The translations under genes were made by a program, and so were the position numbers. From NCBI GenBank assembly GCA_963816955.1, contig CAWFME010000009.1:142616-206615 (forward strand): a stretch of DNA of 64,000 bases. Direction: 5' to 3'. The notes beneath the pieces were generated by a model. It ran no database searches. It had not been told where the DNA came from and saw only the letters and a program-made list of their open reading frames with translations. This document shows, one piece after another, positions 44,772 through 54,989 of this stretch (positions within the stretch are counted from its first letter, which is position 1; every line of letters begins with the position of its first letter). The DNA is from DATFQI01 sp963816955. GTDB lineage: Bacteria; Actinomycetota; Thermoleophilia; Solirubrobacterales; Solirubrobacteraceae.

Positions 44772-46228
44772 CAGGGCTCGCGCGAGGCCTGGTACTTCGC
44801 CACGTCGCGCTGGAACTGCGCGTCGGTGGAGGAGAACGCGTGCTCGCCCGAGTCGCCCGGCTTGCGCACGTAGAACAGGTAGTCCTTGCCGCGGGCCGGG
44901 TTGGCCGCCGCCTTGATCGAGGCCAGGCCGGGGTTGCCGATCGGCGTCGGCGGCAGGCCGCGGTTCAGGCGCGTGTTGTACGGGCTCTCGCGCTCGAGCT
45001 CGGACACGCGCAGCGGCCGCTGCCAGTTGTTCTCGTAGTAGCGGATCGTCGCGTCGATTCCGAGCGTCATGCCGTCCTTGAGGCGGTTGTAGATCACCGC
45101 CGCAACGAGCGGGCGCTCGCGGTCCAGCTGCGCCTCGCGCTCGACCATCGAGGCGATGATCAGCACGTCGTAGCGCGTCAGGTTCTTCTCCTTGGCGTAG
45201 GCCATGTCGACGCTGTCCATGTTCTCGCCGAACGTCTTGAGCTGGCGGTCCACCAGGTTGCGCGCCGGGGCGTCGGCGAGCAGCGTGTACGTGGCCGGGA
45301 ACAGGAAGCCCTCGGCGGTGCGCGTGCCGCGCGGGGCGCCGAGGTCGCGGATCTTGCGCAGCGTGCGGGAGCTGCGGGCGGCCTTGAGGTAGGAGCCCTT
45401 CAGCGGGCCCTTGTCGACGACCGGCGCAGCCTCGCGGATCGACAGGCCCTCGGGCACCGTCACGTTGACGGTCTTGACCACCTTCACCTTGGGGCCCTTG
45501 ACCAGCGCGTCGAGCGCAGCGCCGTTGCTCATGCCCTCCAGCAGCGTGTAGTCGCCCGGGCGCAGCTTGCCGCGGCGGCCGGTGACCGTCGCGTTGACCT
45601 GGAAGAACGTCCCGGAGTCCACGACGCCGCGCTCCTCGAGCAGCGAGCCGATCTTCCCGGCGTTGGCGCCCTCGGGCACCTTGACCTGGACGGCGCCCTC
45701 GCCGTCGCCGTGGAACGGCTGGAAGGTCGCGTTGAGCGCGTACAGCGCCACGGCGAGCAGCACGATGGCGATCAGCGCCACGATCCGGCGGCCGGCGTGG
45801 CCGCCGGATGATGGCCCGCCCACCCGCCGGCGCGGCGCGGGCGGGCGCCGTCGCGGCGGCGGCGGGCGGCGCGGCGGGCGGCGGGGAGCGCGGGCGGCCA
45901 TCGGGGACACCCTACGAGGCGGGGCGGGCGCGACGGGCTCCGGCTCGGGCGCCTCGTACGCATCGTCCGCGAACGGCTCGTCCTCGAGCGGCGCGGGCTC
46001 GGGCTCAGGCTGCGCGAGCTCGGACTCGGGCTCGGGCTGCGCGAGCTCGAGCTCGGGCTCGGGCAGCGGGCGCGGCGGCCGCTGCGAGGCCGCGGTCGCG
46101 CCCGCGAAGGTCTCGGCGGGCGGTGCGGCCGAGGGGCCGTCGCCGCCACGCTGGGCGCGGCGTGCGGCGCGCTCCGCCGCGGCGGCGGCGCGCTCCTCCG
46201 GCGTGCGTTCGTCGGTCGGGCGCGCCAC
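44771..46228 (-). CDS. mltG: Endolytic murein transglycosylase MltG
   Basis: 485 aa. A long cytoplasmic Pro/Glu/Arg-rich N-terminus of about 150 residues, including PEPEPE repeats, precedes one membrane helix (IVALIAIVLLAVALYAL). A LysM-like region follows (GAVQVKVPEGANAGKIGSLL), then the YceG catalytic domain. IIASMVEREAQLDRERPLVA holds the catalytic Glu; YNRLKDGMTLGIDATIRY and GLPPTPIGNPGLASIKAA are family signatures. It cuts nascent glycan strands and ends their elongation. GTG 46228 overlaps the upstream TAG (TAGTG). Confidence 0.93.
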   Translation of the reverse strand: MARPTDERTPEERAAAAAERAARRAQRGGDGPSAAPPAETFAGATAASQRPPRPLPEPELELAQPEPESELAQPEPEPAPLEDEPFADDAYEAPEPEPVAPAPPRRVSPMAARAPRRPPRRPPPPRRRPPAPRRRVGGPSSGGHAGRRIVALIAIVLLAVALYALNATFQPFHGDGEGAVQVKVPEGANAGKIGSLLEERGVVDSGTFFQVNATVTGRRGKLRPGDYTLLEGMSNGAALDALVKGPKVKVVKTVNVTVPEGLSIREAAPVVDKGPLKGSYLKAARSSRTLRKIRDLGAPRGTRTAEGFLFPATYTLLADAPARNLVDRQLKTFGENMDSVDMAYAKEKNLTRYDVLIIASMVEREAQLDRERPLVAAVIYNRLKDGMTLGIDATIRYYENNWQRPLRVSELERESPYNTRLNRGLPPTPIGNPGLASIKAAANPARGKDYLFYVRKPGDSGEHAFSSTDAQFQRDVAKYQASREP

Positions 46229-49200
46229 TAGTGCGTGTGGCGGTCCTCAGCCTCCAGCAGCAGGTGAAGGGGCAGGCCGTCCTCGCCGGGCACGATGCTC
46301 AGCTTGCCGACGACCGGGACCATCAGGCCCTGGCCGTGCATGTATGTGCTCTGCACGGTCACCGATTCGATCTCCCCGGAAGCCAGCTGCGACAGCTGCT
46401 CCTGCTGCTGCTCGTACACGGAGCGGTCGTGCGGCGACGGCCAGGCCGCCTTGCCGAACTCGTGCTCCTGATAGCCGACCAGTTTGGCAAACGCGGGGTT
46501 CAGCTCGCGGAACTTGCCCTCCAGGGAGAGTGTGGCCATCGGATTCGGGGCGTCGTCGAAGCCGTGCCGGGGCTCGCGCTTGGACGGCGCGGGCTTCTTC
46601 GTGCCCGGGTTCGAGGGGCGCCGGTGGATGCCGCTGTTGCCCTTCTTGGCGGCGAGTCCGAGCAGCTGGGCGAACACCTCGGTGACGTTGTCGCGGGAGC
46701 CGTCGCCGGCGTTCTGCGCGGCCTTCTTGGCCTGTTCGGCCTCGCGGCGCGCGATCACCGCGGCCTGGCCGGCGGAGGTCAGGCCCGCCTTGATCTCCTC
46801 GAGGCTCTTGAGCGCGAACGTGACCTCGGCGGCCATCGCCTCGATCCGCCGCTCGCCGGCGACCACCGTGTCGCGGTTGGAGTCGGCGTCGGAGATCACG
46901 CGCGAGGTCTCCGAGCGAACGAGCGCGACCTCGGCGAGGATCGCGTCGATCCCGCTCTGGGCCTTCTCGGCGATCTTGCGGACCTCGGCGATCTCCGTGC
47001 GCAGCTCGACGCCCTGCGCCTCGACGGCGGCCTTGGCGGCCTGCGCGTCCTTGCCGGCGAGCATCGAGGCCTGGCCGAGCTGGTCGACCGAGCTGTCGAG
47101 CGCCTGCAGGCGCTCGCGCCCGGCGCCCATCTCGCTCGCGCAGCGTGGTGGCCTTCTGGTCGAGCTCGCCGACGAGGTGGGCGAGCTCCTTGCCGGTGCG
47201 CCGCGCGGCGGTCGCCTCGGCCTGGGCGGACTCGGCCGCGTGGGCGGCGCTCGCGGCGGACTCGGTCAGCCGCTCGACGTTCGAGCCGATCGCGGTCAGG
47301 CGCTCGCGCCCGGTCTCGACCTCGCGGCGCAGCGCGGCGCTCTCCTCGCGGGCGCGGCCGGCGTCCTCGCGGGCGGCGGCGGCGGCCTCCTGGGCGGTCG
47401 AGGCGGCCTGGCGTGCGCCGAGCGCCTCGGTACCGGCGCGCTCGAGCTCTCCGCGGGCGACCTGCAGCTCCCCGGCGACACGGCCGACGGCGCCGCGCAG
47501 CTCCTCGGCGTCCGTCCGGGCGGCGCTCCCGGCCTCCTGGGCGGCGCGGGCGAGCGTGGCGGCCTCGTCGACGCGGTCGCGCACGGAGCGGACGTCGGCG
47601 ACGACGTTGGCGGTGGTGGGGTCGAGCTCGGCGATGCGCTCCGCGGCGTCGCGGGCGGCGGCCAGCGCCTGACCGGCCTCCTCGGAGGCGGTCGCGGTCC
47701 CGGCGCGCGCGGCGGCGGCGTCCTTGGCGACGGACTCGACGCGAGCGGCCAGCTCGTCCTCGGCCTGGGAGGCCTCGTCGAGCCGGGCGGCGATCTCCTG
47801 GCCGGCCGCGACCATCTCGGCGGCGGCGCGGCGGGCGGCGTCGGCCTCGGCGGCGACCTCGTCCAGGCGCGCGGCGGCGCGCGCCTGCGCGGCGGTGGTG
47901 GCCTCGAGGTCCTCGCGGGTGGCCAGGCCGTCGGTCAGCGCCTCGACCCCGGCCATGCGCGTGGCGAGGCCGTCGGTCGTGCCGGCGATCTGCTCCAGGC
48001 GGGTCTGGGCGGCCTCGGAGGCCTCGGCGACTCGGTTCAGGGTGCGGCCGGCGTCGGCGCTGGCGGCCTCGACGGCGTCGACGCGGGCGCCGACGTCCTC
48101 GGCCTTCTCCAGGCGCGCCTTCAGGGCCTCGGTCTGGCCGACGGCGGCGGCGATCTCGCCGCGCAGCTCGGCCACCCGGGCCGCAAGCTCTTCGCGCTCG
48201 ACGGCGTCGGAGGGCAGCTGGACGGAGATCGACGAAGCGTGCTCGTGCAGCGCGGCGCGGACCTCGGCGAGCTGCGCGAGGGCGGTCTCGGTGGAGGCGC
48301 GGAACCGCTCGCGCTCGCCCTGCTCCGCGTCGACGCGCGCCTGCAGCGCCGCGACCGCGTCCTGGGCGGCCCTGAGCTCGTCGGCGGCGCCGGCCAGCTC
48401 GTCGTGCCGGCGCGCCATCTCGGCCTGCGCCTGGACGACCTGCTCGTGGCGCCCGGCGAAGTCCTCCTGCGCGCGCAGGATCTCGAGGTTGCGCTCGGCG
48501 AGCTCCTCCTGGACGCGGCGCAGCTCCTCGACGGCCTCGCCGCCGGCGGACAGCGCCTCCAGGCGCCCGGAGAGCTCCTCCTGGGCGGCCTGCACGGCCT
48601 CGACGGTGCGGCGGACCTCGGTGACGTCGGTGCCGGCGTCGGCCTCGAGCGAGGCGAGCTGCTCGGCGACCTTGGCGGCGGCCTCCTCCTGCTGGGCGCG
48701 CAGCGCCTCGGCGGCGGTGCGCAGGTCCTCGAGGTCCGTGCCGGAGCCGGCGCGCAGCTCGGCGAGCTCGGCCTCGACGCGCTCCTGCAGCGCCTGCTGG
48801 GCGCTGCGCAGCTCCTCGACGTCGGCGGCGGGGCCGGCGGCCTCCTGCAGCTCGGCGACCAGCGCGCGCAGCTCGGCGACCTCGGCCTTGGCCTCGTCGC
48901 GCAGGGCGTCGGCGCCCTCGTTGAGGGCGTCGATGCGCTTGGTGGCCTCGTCCGCCGCGCGCTGGAGCTCGGCCAGGCGGCGGCGCTCCTCGCCCGCGAG
49001 GCCCTCGGCCTCGTGGCGCTCGACGGTCATCTGCGTCAGCTGCTCGCGCAGGGCGTCGGACTCGCGCTGGACGAGCTCGACGCGCTCGAGCGCGGCGCGC
49101 AGCTCGGCGCGGGCGGCCTCGGCGTCGCGCTCGCGGTCGCGCTCGATGCCCTCGAGCGTCTCGGCGAGCTCGTGGCGGGCGGACTGGACGGCCTCCTCGT

Positions 49201-50470
49201 GCTCGGCGCGGACGCGCTCGAGCTGGGCGATCAGGTCGTTCTGCTGGGCCTCGGCGTCGCCGCTGCGCAGCTTCTCGAGCTCGAGGATGCGCGACTCGAA
49301 GGAGCTGCGGGTGTTGTCGGCGCGGCTGCGGGCCTCCTCGATCGCCTCCTCGGCGCGGCGGGTGGCCTCGGCGACGGCGGTGGCGACGCGGCCCTCGATC
49401 GCCTCGGCGGCGCGGGCGCGGTCGGCCTCGGCGCGCTCCAGGCGCTGGGCGAGCTCGGCGCGCGAGGCCTCGGCGGCCTTCAGGGCGGAGGCGCGGGCGG
49501 CGTCCTCGTCGAGCCGGGCGCGCTCCAGGCGGTCCATCCGCGCGAGCAGCTCGAGGTGCTGCTGGTCGTTGCCGCCCTGCTTGATGTCGGTGACGGCGCG
49601 CTCGAGGTCCGAGCGCAGGCGCACGGCCTCGCGCTCGGCTGACTCGGCGCGGGCGCGGCTGGCGTCGACGTCGCGGCGGGCCTCGGACACCTGCGCGGGC
49701 AGCGCGGCGGCCATGCGCTCGAGGTCGTCGATGCGCTCCATCGCCGACAGCAGGCGCGCCACCACGGCGGCCGCGTCGTCGAGGTCGCGGACCGAGCTGC
49801 CCTGGACGCCGGGGTCGTGGTTGGTGAGGCGCTCCTCGAGGTTCTCGTCCTGCTCGGCGCGAGCGGCCTCGCGCGCGGCGAGCTCCTGCTCGATCCACGG
49901 GGTGGGCTCGGTCGGGCGGAAGACGACGAGCGTGCCGGCCGTGCGCCACCCCTCCCACGGCTGGGGCTCCGACTCGATCGCCTTGCTGAGCGCGCTCACC
50001 ACGACCGGGTGCTGCTGGCGCATGCGCAGCAGCATCAGGTTCAGCGGCAGCTCGAAGCCGAGGTCCTCGAGGAACAGCGAGAAGTCGAAGCCCTCGTCGA
50101 GCTTGACGGGGACGAAGACGGCCTCGATGGGGAACTGGTGGCCCGCGGAGTGCACGCCCTCCACGGACACGCGGCCGGGCGCGCTCGGCGGGTCGCCGTT
50201 CTCCAGGAACGCCTTCCAGGCGTGGGCGTCAGGGCCGAGCGCGGGGTCGAGCAGGGTGCCGAAGAACGACTGGCCGAGGATCTCCTGCGCGGGGCGGCCG
50301 AACAGCAGCTCCGCGGGCTCGGACCACTTGGAGACCGAGCCCTGGCCGTCGGTGAGGACGAAGTAGCCCCCGACGATCTGGCCCAGCAGGGCGTCGAGCG
50401 GATCCACGGGTCCGCTCTCGGCCGTCGAGGCGAGAACCTCGTCGGCGCCACTGCTGGTGTGCGTGCTCAT
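46228..50470 (-). CDS. Giant PAS-coiled coil-PAS protein (one frameshift)
   Basis: About 1413 aa. Residues 28-140 are a PAS domain (GGYFVLTDGQGSVSKWSEPA ... HQFPIEAVFVPVKL). An uninterrupted Ala/Glu/Arg/Leu-rich coiled coil of about 1050 residues follows. The last 110 residues form a second PAS domain (MATLSLEGKFRELNPAFAKLVGYQEHEFG ... VVGKLSIVPG, shown in part). No kinase, GGDEF, EAL or membrane segment is seen. One extra base near 47133 shifts the frame. Coil length would span over 100 nm, so a scaffold, polar-localisation or cytoskeletal function is plausible. It has a sigma-28-type promoter, and its TAG overlaps mltG, so it leads the mltG-aroE-pilB unit. Confidence 0.82.
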
Positions 50471-50491
50471 CCGGTCTCCGAAAGGGGGAAG

Positions 50492-50908
50492 TCAGTCCGT
50501 CGTCCCTTCTATCGGCAGATGTCCGAAGACCGTCAACCATTCGTCGAGCAACACCGCCGCCGCACGGGAGTCCAGCGAGGCCGAGCCCCCGGCGCCGGCG
50601 GCCAGGCGGGTCGTGAATCGCTCGTCATACAGCTCGACCGGGACCTGCACCGAGCGCTGCAGGCGCTCCGCGAACGCCCGCGTCTCGGTCGTCTGGGCCG
50701 AGTCGCCGCCCGAGAGGCTCAGCGGCAGGCCGATCACGATCCGCTCCGCCCCGACCTCCGCGACCAGCGCGAGCAGGCGCCCGAACCCCTTGCGGGTGGC
50801 GGGCTGCAACACGGGCTCCAGCGGGGTGGCGAGCGTGCCGGTCGGATCGCTGACCGCGGCCCCGCAGCGGGCGCTGCCGTAATCGAGCGCGAGGACGCGG
50901 CCGGTCAC
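50492..50908 (-). CDS. ruvX: Putative pre-16S rRNA nuclease / Holliday junction resolvase homologue
   Basis: 138 aa, RNase H fold. ALDYGSARCGAAVSD carries the first catalytic Asp, IVIGLPLSLSG the second strand, VELYDERFTT the conserved DER motif, and SLDSRAAAVLLDEWL the C-terminal Asp. YqgF/RuvX trims the 5' end of pre-16S rRNA. GTG 50908 overlaps the alaS stop (GTGA). The coiled-coil gene's sigma-28-type promoter lies partly inside its last codons. Confidence 0.92.
   Translation of the reverse strand: MTGRVLALDYGSARCGAAVSDPTGTLATPLEPVLQPATRKGFGRLLALVAEVGAERIVIGLPLSLSGGDSAQTTETRAFAERLQRSVQVPVELYDERFTTRLAAGAGGSASLDSRAAAVLLDEWLTVFGHLPIEGTTD
50509..50536 (-). promoter_or_regulatory. Sigma-28-type promoter of the PAS-coiled coil gene
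   Basis: Minus strand: TTGAC (50532-50536), 15 bp, GCCGATAG (50509-50516). Unlike most others it is 38 bp before the ATG (50470), leaving room for a leader with GGAG near the start. Confidence 0.68.
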
Positions 50909-53541
50909 TGCACGCCGAGGGCGCGCTCGATCTCGGCTCGCGCGGCGGCGAGCGCCTCGGGCAGCTTCTCGGGCTGCTTGCCGCCGGCCTGGGCCATCGT
51001 GTCGCGGCCGCCTCCGCCCCCGCCGACGACCTTCGCGGCGACGCGCACGACGTCGCCCGCCTTCACTCCGCGCGCGACCGCGCCGGGCGTCGCCGCCACG
51101 AGCAGGCTCGCCTTGCCCTCGCCGCCGGCGCCGAGCACGACCACGCCGGGGTCGCCGAGCTGGTTCTTCATCCGGTCCGCGAGGTCGGGCAGCGCCTTGG
51201 GGTCGCCGAGGTCGCGCAGCTCGAACGCCGCGCGCACGCCGTCGAGCTCGACGACCTCGCCGATCTTGTCGTCCACGGGCGCGTCCGTCTTGGCGCCCTT
51301 GAGCAGCGCGCGCCGCTCCGCCTCGCGCTCCTCGGCGACGGCCGCGACGTTCTCGGGCGCGGTGCGCAGCGCCTGCGCCGCGTCGTGCAGCAGCCGGTCG
51401 TGCCGGCGCAGCGTCTCGATCGCGACCGGGCCGGTGACCGCCTCGATCCGGCGCACGTTGGCGGCGCTGGAGGTCTCCGTCGTGATCTTCATGACGCCGA
51501 TCTCCGCCGTCGAGCGCACGTGCGTGCCGCCGCACAGCTCGCGCGACCACTGCCCGTCGCCGATCTCGACCATCCGCACGACGTCGCCGTACTTCTCGCC
51601 GAACAGCGCCATCGCGCCGAGCTCCTTCGCCTCGTCGAGCGTGGTCGTGAGCGCCCGCACGGGGTCATTCGCGAGGATCTGCTCGTTGACGCGATCCTCG
51701 ACCCACTCGCGGTCCTCGTCGGTCAGCGGGCCGCCGTGCGTGAAGTCGAAGCGCAGCTTGTCCGGGCCCACGTAGGAGCCCGCCTGGCGCACGTGGTGAC
51801 CGAGGCGCGCGCGCAGCGCCGCGTGCAGCAGGTGCGTCGCGGTGTGGTTGGCCTGGGTCGCCCGGCGCGCGGCCGCGTCGACCGTGGCCATCACGCGCGC
51901 GCCCTCGTGCAGCTCGCCCCTGACCGGCTCGAGCACGAGCGCCTGGTCGTCACCGAGACGGATCACGTCGACCACGCGCGCCGTGCCCCCGCCCGCCTCG
52001 CGCTGGATCTCGCCGACGTCGGCGACCTGGCCGCCGCCCGTGGCGTAGAACGGCGACTCGACGAGCTTGGCGAGCACCTGGCCGTCCTGGAAGGCGATCG
52101 CGCCGACCGCGGTCGCCTGCTCGGTCGTCTCGTAGCCCGTGAACTCGGTGGTGAAGCCCGCACCGGCGGCGAACGCCTCGATCGCGTCGCGCTCACCGCC
52201 GTCGGCCACCACGCGCCCGCCCGCGGAGCGCGCCCGCGCCCGCGCCGTCTCCATCTCGCGCTCGAAGCCCGCCTCGTCGACGCCCATGTTCTGCTCGGCC
52301 GCCAGCTCCGCGGTCAGCTCGAACGGAAAGCCGTAGGTGTCGTGCAGCTGGAACGCCTCCTCGGCGCCGATGCCCTCCAGCCCGCGGTCCTTGGCGCGGG
52401 CGATGTGCTCGTAGAGCAGCCGCGTGCCCTGCTCGAGCGTGCGCGTGAACTGCTCCTCCTCGCGGCCGAGCCACATCTCGATGGCGTCCGACTGCTCGGC
52501 CAGCTCGGGATAGGCGCTCCCCATCACGTCGCGCACGCGGCTCGCGAACGGTAGGAGGATCTGGCCCTCGATGCCGAGCCGGCGGCCCTGCACGATCGCG
52601 CGGCGCATGATCCGCCGCAGCGGGTAGCCGCGGCCCTCGTTGGAGGGCACGACGCCGTCCGCGAGCAGGAAGCTCATCCCGCGCGCGTGGTCGGCGAGGA
52701 TCCGCAGCGCGCGGTCCGTCGGGAAGTCGCTGCCGTAGCTGCGCCCGCTGAGCTCCTCTCCCAGCCCGACCAGCGGCCGGAAGGCGTCGGTCTCGAACAC
52801 GCTCGGCACGCCCTGCAGCAGCGACGCGAGCCGCTCCAGCCCGAGCCCGGTGTCGATGTTCTTGGCCGGGAGCGGCGTGAGCGTGTTGCGCGGCTCCTGG
52901 TCGTACTGCATGAACACGAGGTTCCAGTACTCCATGAAGCGCTCGTTGTCGCCCCCGGGCAGGTCGTCGGGCTTGCCGAAGTCCAGGCCGCGGTCGAGGT
53001 AGAGCTCCGAGCACGGGCCGCAGAGGCCGGTCGGGCCGGACTCCCAGAAGTTCTCCTTGCGGTTGCACGGCACGATCCGCTCGCGCGGCACGCCGATCTC
53101 CAGCCAGGCGTCGACCGCCTCCTCGTCGAGGCCGATCCCGAGCTGCGGGTCGCCCTCGAAGACCGTGACCCAGATGTCGTCGGGGTTGAGCCCGAAGCCG
53201 TCGACCGAGAGGTCCCACGCGAAGCGGGTCGCCCCGTCCTTGAAGTAGTCGCCGATCGAGAAGTTGCCCATCATCTCGAAGAAGGTCAGGTGCCTGGAGG
53301 TGGAGCCGACCTCCTCGATGTCGGGCGTGCGGAAGACCTTCTGGGCGTCGGCCAGGCGCGGGTGCGGGGGCTTCTCGCGGCCGCTCAGCCACGGCTTGAG
53401 CGGCTGCATGCCGGCGATGATCAGCAGCGTCGAGGTGTCGCTCGCCGGCGGGATCAGCGGGAACGACGGCAGCCGCTTGTGGTCGTGCTGCTCGAAGAAG
53501 GAGAGGAACTGCTCGCGGATCTCGTCGGTGCTCATCGCCAT
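50905..53541 (-). CDS. alaS: Alanyl-tRNA synthetase
   Basis: 878 aa, full length and unbroken. The catalytic core has GMQPLKPWLSGREKPPHPRL (class II motif 1 region), NFSIGDYFKDGA and GLGLERLASLLQGV. The editing domain has HTATHLLHAALR and RELCGGTHVRSTAEIG with the metal-binding His/Cys. The C-Ala domain contains VVGGGGGGRDTMAQAGGK. ATG 53541 gives MAMSTDEIREQFLSFF; ATG 53535 is an alternative. The -10 TAGGCT 9 bp upstream overlaps the mnmA stop codon. It is followed by ruvX with a 4-bp overlap. Confidence 0.97.
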   Translation of the reverse strand: MAMSTDEIREQFLSFFEQHDHKRLPSFPLIPPASDTSTLLIIAGMQPLKPWLSGREKPPHPRLADAQKVFRTPDIEEVGSTSRHLTFFEMMGNFSIGDYFKDGATRFAWDLSVDGFGLNPDDIWVTVFEGDPQLGIGLDEEAVDAWLEIGVPRERIVPCNRKENFWESGPTGLCGPCSELYLDRGLDFGKPDDLPGGDNERFMEYWNLVFMQYDQEPRNTLTPLPAKNIDTGLGLERLASLLQGVPSVFETDAFRPLVGLGEELSGRSYGSDFPTDRALRILADHARGMSFLLADGVVPSNEGRGYPLRRIMRRAIVQGRRLGIEGQILLPFASRVRDVMGSAYPELAEQSDAIEMWLGREEEQFTRTLEQGTRLLYEHIARAKDRGLEGIGAEEAFQLHDTYGFPFELTAELAAEQNMGVDEAGFEREMETARARARSAGGRVVADGGERDAIEAFAAGAGFTTEFTGYETTEQATAVGAIAFQDGQVLAKLVESPFYATGGGQVADVGEIQREAGGGTARVVDVIRLGDDQALVLEPVRGELHEGARVMATVDAAARRATQANHTATHLLHAALRARLGHHVRQAGSYVGPDKLRFDFTHGGPLTDEDREWVEDRVNEQILANDPVRALTTTLDEAKELGAMALFGEKYGDVVRMVEIGDGQWSRELCGGTHVRSTAEIGVMKITTETSSAANVRRIEAVTGPVAIETLRRHDRLLHDAAQALRTAPENVAAVAEEREAERRALLKGAKTDAPVDDKIGEVVELDGVRAAFELRDLGDPKALPDLADRMKNQLGDPGVVVLGAGGEGKASLLVAATPGAVARGVKAGDVVRVAAKVVGGGGGGRDTMAQAGGKQPEKLPEALAAARAEIERALGVQ

Positions 53542-53550
53542 GGCACCGTC

Positions 53551-53556
53551 AGCCTA
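53551..53556 (-). promoter_or_regulatory. -10 element (TAGGCT) of alaS-ruvX
   Basis: Minus-strand TAGGCT, 9 bp before ATG 53541. The TAG is at the same time the stop codon of the upstream mnmA gene. Confidence 0.5.
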
Positions 53557-54966
53557 GGTGATCGTGCCCCACCCCACGACGACGTCGCCGCGCAGCAGGC
53601 AGGCGGTCTGGCCCGGCGCGGCGCCGTCGACGGGCTCGAGCAGCTCCAGCTCGACCCGGCCGCGGCCGTGCTCGGCGGCCACCCGGCAGGGCACGGCGCG
53701 CGAGCGGTAGCGCAGCTTGACGCGGTCGACCTCGGCGGCGGCGCGGTGCAGGCGGGCGCCGCGCAGGCTCACTCCAGTCGTGGCGAGCGCCTCGCGCGGG
53801 CCGGCCACGACGCGGTTCGAACCCGCGTCGGTGGCGAGCACGTACAGCGGCTCGGGCGCCGCGACGCCGAGCCCCTTGCGCTGGCCGACCGTGAAGTGGT
53901 GGGCGCCGCGGTGGCGGGCGAGCACGGTGCCGTCGCGGTCGACGATGTCCCCCGGGCGGTCGTCGAGCCCGGCGTGGCGGGCCAGGAACGCCGCCTTGCC
54001 CGTCCCGGCGAGGAAGCAGAGGTCCTGCGACTCGGCCTTGGAGGCGACGGGCAGCCCGGCCTCGGCGGCCAGCGCGCGGACCTGCGGCTTGGTCAGCTCC
54101 CCGAGCGGGAAGCGCAGGCGGGCGAGCGTCTCCGGCGTGACCGCCGCGAGCATGTAGGTCTGGTCCTTGGCCGGGTCGGCGGCGGCGCGCAGCAGCCCGT
54201 CCTCCGTCACGCGCGCGTAATGGCCCGTGGCGAGCGTGGCCGCGCCGAGGCGGTCGGCGAACGCGACCATCGCGTCGAGCCGGACGTGGCCGTTGCAGCC
54301 GACGCACGGGTTCGGCGTCACGCCCGCGGCGTAGCCGGCCAGGAACGGCTCGACGACGCCCGCCCGGAACGGCTCGCGCAGGTCGAGCGTGAAGTGCGGC
54401 ATCCCCATCCCGTGCGCGACCGAGCGCGCGACGCGGACCGCGTGCGCGGAGCAGCAGCTCGCCTCCGCGTCGTTGAACGGGTCGGCCCACAGCTCGAGCG
54501 TCACGGCCACGGCGCCCTCGCCCGCCAGCAGCGCGGCGACGGCGGAGTCGACGCCGCCGCTCATCGCCACGAGCGTACGGCCCGGGGCGGGCGCCAGCGC
54601 GGCCCGGGCGTGCGCGGCGCGGCCGAGCGCGCCGTGCAGCGCGTCGGCGACGAGGTCGGCGGCGTGGAACTTGCCCGGCGAGAGCCCGCCGAGCTCCTCG
54701 GAGACCTCGCGCGCGCCCACGCGCGCGGCGTCGAGCAGCGGCTCGCCCTCGACGAGCGTGACGGCGGCGGAGGCCGCGGCGGTGAGGGCGCCGCAGCCCG
54801 AGGCCTCGAAGCCGGCCTGGGCGACCCGGTCGCCCTCGACGCGCAGCGTGATCCGGACGAGGTCGCCGCAGGCGGCCCCGCCGGCCGCGCCGTCGTGCCC
54901 GCCGGCGACGGGCACACCGCGCCCCGCCGGCGCGCTCAGGTGCTCGGCGAAGCGCTCGCGGTCCAC
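53554..54966 (-). CDS. mnmA: NifU/IscU-like domain fused to tRNA 2-thiouridylase MnmA
   Basis: 470 aa, unbroken. Residues 1-118 form an IscU/NifU-N domain: FAEHLSAPAGRG, AACGDLVRITLRVEGDRV with Cys-33, FEASGCGALTAAASA with a second Cys, and LSPGKFHAADLVADAL, where the usual HC is HA. One of the three cluster-ligating Cys is thus missing. Residues 125-470 are MnmA: MSGGVDSAVAALL PP-loop, NPCVGCNGHVR and SQDLCFLAGTG with the catalytic cysteines. MnmA thiolates U34 of tRNA Glu/Gln/Lys. The fused domain may pass sulfur to it. GTG 54966 is 7 bp after TAGACT. Confidence 0.88.
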   Translation of the reverse strand: MDRERFAEHLSAPAGRGVPVAGGHDGAAGGAACGDLVRITLRVEGDRVAQAGFEASGCGALTAAASAAVTLVEGEPLLDAARVGAREVSEELGGLSPGKFHAADLVADALHGALGRAAHARAALAPAPGRTLVAMSGGVDSAVAALLAGEGAVAVTLELWADPFNDAEASCCSAHAVRVARSVAHGMGMPHFTLDLREPFRAGVVEPFLAGYAAGVTPNPCVGCNGHVRLDAMVAFADRLGAATLATGHYARVTEDGLLRAAADPAKDQTYMLAAVTPETLARLRFPLGELTKPQVRALAAEAGLPVASKAESQDLCFLAGTGKAAFLARHAGLDDRPGDIVDRDGTVLARHRGAHHFTVGQRKGLGVAAPEPLYVLATDAGSNRVVAGPREALATTGVSLRGARLHRAAAEVDRVKLRYRSRAVPCRVAAEHGRGRVELELLEPVDGAAPGQTACLLRGDVVVGWGTIT

Positions 54967-54973
54967 GCCGCCG

Positions 54974-54979
54974 AGTCTA
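54974..54979 (-). promoter_or_regulatory. -10 element (TAGACT) of the mnmA gene
   Basis: Minus-strand TAGACT, 7 bp before GTG 54966, leaderless geometry. Confidence 0.55.
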
Positions 54980-54989
54980 CGAGTCCGTC

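Noticed and set aside
45900..46080. Tandem DNA repeat or CRISPR-like array in the mltG 5' region
   Set aside because: The periodicity comes from PEPE-type codons of the cytoplasmic linker; there are no unique spacers.
46484..50366. Long plus-strand frames opposite the coiled-coil gene, rich in Gly, Leu or Ser/Arg repeats
   Set aside because: They are the complement of the repetitive coiled-coil codons and have no start signal or domain; the minus-strand protein with PAS domains is the gene.
50509..50536. Ordinary sigma-70 type promoter because the -35 is TTGAC
   Set aside because: The spacing of 15 bp is too short for a housekeeping promoter and the -10 GCCGATAG fits the other sigma-28-type sites; kept with lower confidence.
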